From assembly GCA_029448655.1 (NCBI GenBank), contig JACCLO010000004.1, forward strand, positions 3,968,001-4,032,000: DNA of 64,000 nucleotides, given 5' to 3'. Numbering within the stretch: the first letter of the stretch is position 1; each line of letters opens with the position of its first letter. Below, in pieces: positions 56,207 through 64,000 of the stretch. The notes under the pieces were generated by a model. That model was not told the DNA's origin. It worked only from the letters and a program-made list of their open reading frames with translations, and searched no databases. The DNA comes from Wolfiporia cocos. Its lineage: Eukaryota > Basidiomycota > Agaricomycetes > Polyporales > Phaeolaceae. The position numbers and the translations under genes were made by a program.

Positions 56207-58488
56207 GGTCGGTTAGTTGGGGTATTTAGAGGTTGTGGTATGTGAGCACGGATGATACAGGATGAGAGTAGTGAGGAACGCAATATATAGCACGGTCTGG
56301 TGCGCTCACGCACGGACCTATTCGGACGGTGGTGAGCTCAGCGGGTGAGGTCGCCATTGCCTTATTTGGTCGCGCTGCCAATGATATCACCCAGCTTCTA
56401 CTACGGCCCGCCCCGGTCCGCTGATACCTGCGTTAATCCTCTATTACTGCAGAGCACAACATGACACCCTGGAATCCTCATAGACAGCTCAGTGGTGCAT
56501 ATAATACGTGCGATGGATGATGATGACCGTTGAACTGCCTGCGCACTGTAATGTTCACGCCTCCGGCTCTGACCATTACTCAGGCCCAGGTGCCATGTCT
56601 CGTGAGCATACACTCAGCACGTTGATCATTCTGACCAGATTCCTGACCTCTGTTGCTGACTCTGGCGCAAAGACCGCCAATTTGCAAACGTTGCGTCGCG
56701 AGTCTGCCCGAGCTGCTGAGATCCGGTCCGCCATCCACAGGAGACTCGGATACGAAGCCTGTAGCTATGTAGATTGCTTGTGATCTCTGCCGCTTACACT
56801 GCGCTCGTCTGTAACGGATAGGCTCAATTTTCCTCCACATGCGAGCACTAAAATGGTTAGATTGTCTCAACGGAGACGCACTCGTCGGATTGACTACAGC
56901 GTGGATCCGTGATCTTCAACTGAGGTATACCATGATGTCTTTGATATGTGGCTCCGAGCAGCTATGAACACCTTCGTCCGAATGAGTAGCGAAGTTTGTA
57001 TCACAGGACTCATGAAGATGCTTCGGGGGACTCGCTTGCCACTATCAATGCCAACATCAAGCCGGAAAGCCTTTCCTCGCCACAGCGGGGCCGTTACGTT
57101 CAACCTGTAAGCTCCGCGGGGTTGATGCTACCCCGCATGCAATCGAGCACCCGCGTCCTTTGGTCTGCTGAGCAAAACGGTGATCCTGGAAGCCGAGAGC
57201 CGGATGGCTTGATCGGATTGGTTCCTCGACGAAGACCGACCGACCTGGACCTGGATCAATCCGCGACGGTTACGCGTCGCAGCGTACTACGCCACCTAGC
57301 GACCAAGGTCACCGCGTCCCGTTGCCGTTGAAGCCGAGTTACGACGCGACGTTGCTCTGCCATGCCGTGCATGCGCGGGACCCCCGACAACGAGAGGAGA
57401 TGCCAGACACAAATTCGGACAAGATAGGCCTCCAGTAGAGGCGCTATGCCGGTCACAAGTGGGACCCAGATCCCGGACATAGGCAGCTAACAGTGACAGG
57501 CCGTGGCCAAAGCGACTACCAGATAGGGTTCACCGCGTCCCTGCTGTAGGCATCGATCCCTTACCCGCCGCAGATAGTGGGACCAACATGTTGGGGGACT
57601 AGAATATTGAAATCATAGCATCAGGTCCAAAGGTACGCCTTTTGGTTTCGATGCAATCGAGTCGCGAGCGGCGTCAGTCATGTAACACGTTGCTCTATTC
57701 ATTTGGCACACCCGGACAGGCACGACCAAGCGCAGCGTAGACTAGCTGTCCGATAGGCTGACATTGAATATTGAGGTCCGGACGAAGACTTGCTGTCGGA
57801 CCTTATTATCAGTAATCTTCGACATATCTAGGTTGATTTAGAATCCGGACAAAATGATGGATTTCACGCAATCCGAGGGAAACTGTTGGGCATTTTGGCC
57901 AAAACTCCATATTGTGGGATCTGGGGTCCTCGTGTAGCCGCGCTATAGGGAATGCGGCCTGAATGACCAAGCTATGTCAACGCGCGGGTATAAACAACTC
58001 TAGATAAGCCATACACTTGCCAATGGACCGCCAGGTACACGCCTATGCCCTATACGCTATCAGGGCTTAGGGGCATTCGGGCTATCCGGGCAAAAACCAC
58101 TTGGCGACAAACCGCCCTTCCCAGATGCTATATCCGCTACACCAGCGTGTGCTCTCTCGGTTAACAGATGTATGCAGCCTTACGCCAAGGGAGTGAGAGA
58201 TCAGCAAGAGGAGGATTATCGGCAGTGATATGTTGCCAAGCAGCAGTGCGCGAATACAGCGCCTTCCAAACGCGGCATACGTGCCTGAAGCCTCGCAGCG
58301 CGGAGCTCATGTCGGCGCCGGTGAGTCAGCCATTTTTGCAGGACCCCATCAGTTGTCGGCCAGCGACTCCGCCTCTGCCTTGATTAAGCAATGCCTCCGC
58401 GACACAGCCCCGCTGTTCTCCTTGCTTCTTATTTCGCGTTAGGGGTGCAGCTTTCTTCAGGTACTCTTCTCGCCCGAACCTGATCGTG
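56207..58488. other. 2.3 kb gene-free region
   Basis: Upstream of FBP1 (to the left) and of the first RTA1 gene (to the right). The largest gap outside the duplicated segment. Only short open frames without motifs; no tRNA, no repeat array and no Helitron-type hairpin end was found by eye. It may hold relics too diverged to recognise. Confidence 0.45.
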
Positions 58489-59990
58489 ATGCACCCGCAA
58501 GGTCCGTGAATTCTTCTCTTCGCGAAGGGGAATAATCAGCTGAAATCGGCTGCTGCCAGTCGACGCCCAGCTCAAACACTCGCGTTTCTCGCCATACGGC
58601 TATCAACCAGACATCTGGATCGGCATTCTGTTCATCGTTCTGTTCGGATTGTCAACAAGTACGTGCATACCGTCATCCCCTAGAGTCTCTCCAGGTTTTC
58701 ATGATCAGTATGTAGTCTGCCATCTGGTCCAGGGAATTCACTATCGCCTCTGGTGGATTCTACCAACAATAGTCCTCGCAGGATGCATGGAGCTGATAGG
58801 CTGGGCCGGGCGATTGTGGTCGGGATACAATGTCCTTCTCAACACACCTTATCTTATGCAGTGAGTGCATATTCTTCGGGATCAGACTGTTCACTAACCT
58901 GTATCGCCAGAATCGTCTGTACAATCCTGGCACCAACGCCGCTAGTGGCGGCCAGTTTCGTGATGCTCGGACAATGCATCCGACGTCTAGGCCAGCAATA
59001 TAGCCGGCTCAGCGCAAAGTGGTGTACGTGTAGAAGCTTCGTTACATACGACCTGGATTGACATATTTCCCTCCAGACACGGCTGTGTTCTGTAGTTGTG
59101 TGAGTAAAGGTTAAGATTGTGTGAGAGCTTCATTAATATGCCGGAATCAGGACGTCATCGCATTGGTAATACAAGCTTTGGGAGGTGCAAGCGCATCTGC
59201 GGCTGTAAATCAAGGCAAGAGCGCGAAGACGGTAAGTCAGCAGTAGACTCTTCAGCTCGATATATATATTGAATGGACCAATTCCATAATAGGGCGGCAA
59301 CATCATGTTGGCCGGTATTGTATTCCAGCTCGGTACGTCGCTATTCGTAATTCCAAGCTGGTGTGCTGATTGTGGCTCTTCAGTTGCTATCACGTTCTAC
59401 ATGCTTCTGGCCGCTGAGTTCGTCCTGCGCTACCTCTACAACAAACCGATCAAGGCAGGCGCTTTCGCCCCCACTGCATATGGTTGGGATAGCAAATTCA
59501 AGCAAATGATCGCCGCGCTGGCATTCAGTAGTCTCTGCATCTATGTCCGGTACGTTCCCGTCGTCTCGCATAAATCTTTCGCAAACTAATATGCGTTGCG
59601 TAGATCCTGGTATCGAACGATAGTCCGTCATTTTCATTCGCTCCTACTCCGCATTGCTCACCATCTCCAACAGGAACTCGCCAACGGGTGGCAAGGCTAC
59701 ATCATCCACACGGAGCGCTACTTCGGTGCGTGCCGCCCGTCTCACTTCCCGCCCCACACTAACTGCTGCGCACCGCATGCTGTCCCATAGTGATCATGGA
59801 TGCCCTAATGATCACGTTTGCAATGTGGATCATGAACATTTGCCACCCCGGCCGCCTGCTGGGTCCAGCACCGACATGGTACGATGCGTCCGCGCCAGCC
59901 GCATTTGCAGGCGAGGAGCAGCCCCGAGACTCGGAGAACTGGACATTGAAAGGCGAAGCGCTGTCCAGTGGGGACAAGCAGGAGGCGTGA
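58489..59990 (+). CDS. RTA1-like seven-helix membrane protein, copy 1
   Basis: Member of the fungal RTA1/RTM1/RSB1 family (lipid-translocating exporter family), which gives resistance to toxic lipids or sterol-targeting compounds. Start ATG 58489 (MHPQVDAQLKHSRFSPYGYQ) after splicing a 52 nt intron. Then helices IWIGILFIVLFGLS, IHYRLWWILPTIVLAGCMEL, IVCTILAPTPLVAASFVMLG, DVIALVIQALGGASASAAVN, NIMLAGIVFQLVAITFYMLL, FALRYLYNKPIKAG-like (FVLRYLYNKPIKAG), and VIMDALMITFAMWIMN. The motifs LIGWAGRLWSGYN and RLSAKWYTAVF are typical. Donors after AAGTGGT and AGTTGT are needed at 59,020-59,150. About nine introns; intact. The C-terminus is hydrophilic (SENWTLKGEALSSGDKQEA). Confidence 0.82.
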
Positions 59991-60800
59991 AAGGGGCGCT
60001 GAGAACCGTGGTAGAGGGTTCGTGCGCCTGGTGTTTATATCTATCTAGACTAAACGGGCGGCTGTGCGGGCTACCGTCGTTACGAGATGGGTTCTGGGTA
60101 TAGAGTGCGGACTCATATATTGCATTCGAACTTTCTGTCGTTGCCGAACTGATGTGTTACACACCATGATCCCACAGTCGCTCAAGCTACATGATCTCAT
60201 AGTTTCCTGTATCGTAACCCGGCCCTGGTGTTGAGATTTATATTTGATCATGAAGCCATCGCGCTCGTCTTACGTGAGCTCCCACACGGTACATAGAGTG
60301 GCGCCCTACGACCAGATCTGTGGCGCCTGCACTCGACGTGCGTGTTCCGCGGACAATCGCTTGTTCTCAGCGGCTGACGAGCACTAACGGGGACTGTAGC
60401 GCAGAAAACTGTTCCGAGTTGAAATACGGGCTCTAAAGGGAATGATCTGCTTGCTGCTTCAAGCTGTTAGCAGAAGAACTTTCGACCGGACACGATTGTA
60501 ATGGATGGCGGCAATCATCATTCTCGGATCCGCCTCGACAGACGCCCAATCATGGCGGTTCCCTCGATCAGGCGTCGTCTGCTGGAACAGATGCGCCCGC
60601 CCGATTCTGCGGCCAGTGCTGCTGTGCAGTGAATTTGTGCGTGGCGCCATACACCCCCGGGTCCGGCTCTGTCATGCATCATTAGGAACCCCATCCACAA
60701 CGCGTCCGCGAGGGGATAGCCAGGCTATTAAACTTCTCTGCTGGGATGGACCCACCTCAAAGGCCTTCTTGCTGTTTGTCTTCGTCTCTTGTTTGACGCC
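59991..60800. other. Intergenic region between the RTA1 genes
   Basis: About 810 nt, no gene supported. It should contain the promoter of the second RTA1 gene. Confidence 0.4.
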
Positions 60801-62022
60801 ATGGAGTTCGAATGTGAGCTCAATATCCTCCGTGGGCTTCCATTCGATCCTGACGACTGTTTTGACAGACGAGAACCTCGCCGCGCGGGGGAACAAATAT
60901 TTCAACAGGACACCCTACGGATATACCCCCGATAAATGGGTCGGAATCCTGTTCATCGTTCTCTTCTCTCTGACTGCCTGTAAGCCTTTGTCCTGAATCC
61001 TGGTGGCCGTTGTGGCTTATTGAGTACCTTAGTATGCCATGCCATCCAAGCGGTGCGCTACCGGCTCTGGTGGCTACTCGGCACAGCATGTGTAGCAGGT
61101 GCCCTGGAAATCATCGGCTGGGGAGGGAGGTTGTGGTCCGCCTACAACGTGCTGCTCAACACACCCTACCTCATGCAGTAAGTACGCGCCCATACTTGCT
61201 GCGCGCCGCGTCCTTATCTCCGTCCCAGAATCGTCTGCACGATCATCGCGCCCACGCCGCTCGTTGCCGCCAACTTCATCATCCTCGGGCGTGTCATCCA
61301 GAAGCTCGGCTCGCAATACAGCAGGCTGAGCGCAAAGTGGTACACGGCTGTCTTCGTGAGCTGCGACATCGTGGCGCTCGTCGTGCAGGCCGTCGGCGGA
61401 GGCGCCGCGTCCGCCGCGGTGAACCAGGACAAGAACCCGAACAATGGCGGACACATCATGCTGGCGGGTATCGTGTTCCAGATGGCCGCGATCACCGTGT
61501 ACATGCTCCTCGCGGGCGAGTTCATACTACGATACCTGTACAACAAACCAATACGCGGGAGCGCCGCGGCGGCTCCAGGAGTGTTGACACCGAGGATGAA
61601 GCAGATGCTTTTCGCGCTGACGTTCAGCAGTCTGTGCATTTACGTGCGGTATGTTATACACGTCCGTATCCAGATTTCACTATTGACCACGCCATCAATC
61701 GACGCAGGTCATGGTACCGGACGATCGTGCGTAGACTTGGCCGTGTCTGGTAATTTACATCTGACAATGCCGTTAGGAATTGGCGGACGGATGGTTCGGC
61801 AGAATTATTGAAACGCAACGGTATTTCGGTGCGCCTTTACCGCCTTATCCGGCTTTCTTCTTAACAAACTGATTCCATCCAGTCATAATGGACGCGATGA
61901 TGATCGTCTTCGCGATGGTTGCCCTCAACCTGTTCCATCCTGGGCGCCTGCTCTTCCGCGAAGACGACTGGGACAGCGACGTCCAGATGCAAGAGGCCTT
62001 CAACAAGAAGCAAACTGTGTAG
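60801..62022 (+). CDS. RTA1-like seven-helix membrane protein, copy 2
   Basis: Tandem paralogue of the gene at 58489. ATG 60801 with exon 1 MEFE spliced to YENLAARGNKYFNRTPYGYT. The helices are KWVGILFIVLFSLTA, RYRLWWLLGTACVAGALEI, IVCTIIAPTPLVAANFIILG, FVSCDIVALVVQAVGG, GIVFQMAAITVYMLLAGEFI and VIMDAMMIVFAMVALNLFHP. Conserved IIGWGGRLWSAYNVLLNTPY and RLSAKWYTAVFVSCD match copy 1 closely. It ends EAFNKKQTV at 62022. The C-terminal tail is shorter and more acidic than in copy 1, so the two may differ in trafficking. About six introns. Confidence 0.85.
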
Positions 62023-62385
62023 ATTGGAGATGAGAGTTTCTCCAGCAAGAGATGTTCCTTCCCTTGTCAATATCACCCACCGGGGTAGAGATTATCTGTT
62101 GTATTATCATTGTAATGCTGATCCCCTGCTTGGACTTTCGGATAGTATACCTCACATTTCAGTTGAATGCTCGTTGAGAGCGCCAACCTTCGTTATTATG
62201 GCTGCATATGGCTGTAGCAGACTCTATGATGGACTGGCGAGAAAAATAACATACATTCTGCATACTAGGTGCTCAGATATACAGCTAGCTACACTACAAA
62301 TCGACATGCAGACAAAGTACAGAGCAATCCAGGTCTACCGCTATCATACATACGAGTTTCAAGCCTTTCGAGCATCACGAATTAG
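62023..62385. other. Convergent intergenic region
   Basis: About 360 nt between the stops of the second RTA1 gene and the minus-strand coiled-coil gene. No gene seen. Confidence 0.4.
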
Positions 62386-64000
62386 TCACACGTGTGCCTG
62401 CGCCTGCGCCTGCACAGACTGGATGCCTGCCATGATATCCTGCGGCAGCGCCCCTATTTTACCGCCCTGTGCGTCGATGAGGTTTTTTATGCGGTCCACT
62501 GCGGATACCGTCGGTTGCATCGTCGTCATCACTTGCTTGATCAGTACCTCCTGCTGCTTGCGCAGCTGCTGCTCCGCGCCTTCGTGCAGGTTTCTCAGCC
62601 CGAGCTGCGTCCCCTGCTGCCACGCGGGTCGCACCGCATGCAGCACCTCCGCCACGACCTCCTCGAGCGTCGGCGCGGCGGGCGGCTGGTAAGTGACAAG
62701 CCTGTCGAGCTGCGCGCGCAGAGTCTGCATCGAGGCTTGACTTGATGACACGTCGTTGCGGCGCTGCTCCGCGTTGTGTTCGAGCTATGAGTTGATGCAT
62801 AAGGAAGAAAGAGATGTAAGGCTATACCAACGCGACGTACCTTCTCAAGCCGCAGCTTGAAGTCCTCATTGTCTGCATTGAGCCTGAATTGTTCGCGCCA
62901 CCACTCGCGGTCGCGCTTCTGCAAATCCCCCAGCTGCTCGCGCACGCTCCCGAGGTCCGCCTTGAGTGCAGAGACCTTGGCCTCCAACTCCGCCGGCATA
63001 CCTACGGTGATGCTCCCAGTCACTCCTACGCCAGGCGCGGGCGACTGCGCACGGCTGCACTCGCCATCCTCCAGCGAGAATACCGAGTACCCGCGGGTAA
63101 AGGCACGGCGTCCGACCCTATCCAGCCGCGCTACTACATCGCGCATAGCGTTTGCTGACGTATGCTGGATCTCCTCAAAGTACTGCGTGAGATCCGCTGC
63201 CATGCCCTCCACCCGCTGCACGCGCCTCGTCAGCCCTATCTCCGCACCCGCTCTCTCGGCTTCGCCATTATCAGAAACAGCGCGCTTACGCTTCGCAGAC
63301 GGCGTCGCCGCCCCACCTCGGTCTTCATCTGCGTCCATGTCCACGTCCATGTCGACCTCGCCGCCGGTGTCGGGCTCCGGTTGCGGATCCTGGAGCCGCT
63401 GCACGTACGGCCTCACAGACTCGAGCCAGGCGCCGACCACCTTCTCGTACTCCTTGAGCTGCTCAAGCAGCGGCGCTTCTTCCGCGTCCTCATCCCTGCG
63501 CTCCGGCGGGCGCATGCTCATCGGGAACTGCGCGAGCGCGTCGAGCGTCTCGCGGTGGCGCTCCTCGATGCCCTTGATCCGCGCACGCTGTTCCGCGCGT
63601 AGCGCATCCAGGCGCTCCGTCGCGCGTGCGCCCGCCTTGACGAACTGCGGCGACTTCTGCAGCTGCTTGATGTGCGCGTCGCGCTCCTGCGCCGCGGCGA
63701 GCTCGCGCTGGTACGCGACTGCCTTGCCGATCGTCCTGCGCGCGAAGTGTGCGTGAGTGGGCTGCAGCGCGCGCGGCGGGGGCGGCGTGCGCACCTGATG
63801 TACTGCTTCCACGAGCGATGGGCTTTCGAGTTAGCCGCCTCCTCGAGCTCCCCGCCTGCGGTCGACGGCGACGGCGGCTCTGCATTCAGGCCTGGATCGA
63901 GGAGCGCCGCAAATGGCGAGATTTTGGTGCGTGCGGTCGTCGACGAGGTGTGGCTGGCTGGATCGCCATCTGCGTGGATGCTGTTCGTATTTGGAGAAAT
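62386..64000 (-). CDS. Unidentified coiled-coil protein, 5' end off the window
   Basis: Runs from beyond 64,000 to the stop at 62386. I do not recognise the family. The first visible exon reads SPNTNSIHADGDPASHTSST, then FAALLDPGLN and NSKAHRSWKQYIR, spliced over an intron ending near 63,755 to TIGKAVAYQRELAAAQERD. Long helical Arg/Glu/Ala segments follow (KQLQKSPQFVKAGARATERL; LEQLKEYEKVVGAWLESVRP), an acidic run with PSAKRKRAVS (possible nuclear signal), VEGMAADLTQYFEEIQHTS, then a coiled coil MPAELEAKVSALKADLGSVR. After another intron (about 62,785-62,840) comes LEHNAEQRRNDVSSSQASMQ and the end QSVQAQAQAHV. Probably a structural or nuclear scaffold protein; this is inference from composition. 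Confidence 0.65.

Noticed and set aside
58980..59160. Apparent stop in the first RTA1 gene after RLSAKW
   Set aside because: Donor GTACGTGTAG after AAGTGGT and donor GTGAGTAAAG after AGTTGT restore the conserved YTAVF...DVIALV frame.

Overview
The window is nuclear DNA of a filamentous basidiomycete, most likely an Agaricomycete. Genes are packed tightly on both strands, are split by many 45-75 nt GT-AG introns, and encode housekeeping proteins with clear fungal families. There are no bacterial operons or viral genes. Exon structures below were read by eye from splice sites that restore frame and known protein motifs.

Left part (1-10,774): the 3' end of a DNMT1/Dim-2 type DNA methyltransferase, MED16 (Mediator tail), a proteasome-assembly-chaperone-3-like gene, NCE101, NAA25 (NatB auxiliary subunit) and RPA2 (the 32 kDa subunit of replication protein A). 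Next is a 4.1 kb array (11,062-15,155) of non-autonomous Helitron-like elements. They lie head to tail with exact CTRR^TC junctions, six units on the minus strand followed by four on the plus strand. DLD1 (mitochondrial D-lactate dehydrogenase) follows at 15,383-17,894.

Centre (about 18.3-33.2 kb): an old imperfect tandem segmental duplication. Each unit carries an RPA2-like gene, an SGNH/GDSL esterase, an unrecognised reverse-strand ORF, a small unknown gene and RCL1 (ribosome biogenesis), and reaches the 5' end of UBA3. The units have decayed in complementary fashion. Unit 1 keeps the RPA2-like gene and the small 161-residue gene. Unit 2 keeps the esterase, RCL1 and the complete UBA3. The junction near 25,721 fuses a broken UBA3 start to sequence resembling the 5' flank of RPA2. 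A patch of about 1 kb inside the units is far more similar than its surroundings, which suggests gene conversion.

Right part (33.1-64 kb): UBA3 (NEDD8 E1), SLT11/RBM22-type splicing factor, a U6 snRNA gene, a GCIP-like gene, a basic nuclear-type protein, a secreted S53 (sedolisin) protease, mitochondrial Phe-tRNA synthetase, mitochondrial GrpE, C1-tetrahydrofolate synthase with two in-frame candidate starts, a PNGase A-like glycoamidase, a Pmp3-domain membrane protein with a long charged tail, fructose-1,6-bisphosphatase, two tandem RTA1-type seven-helix membrane proteins, and the 3' part of an unidentified coiled-coil protein that runs off the right edge.

The genes form no single pathway. 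The strongest unusual signals are the divergent Helitron array and the RPA2-to-UBA3 duplication with reciprocal gene decay.
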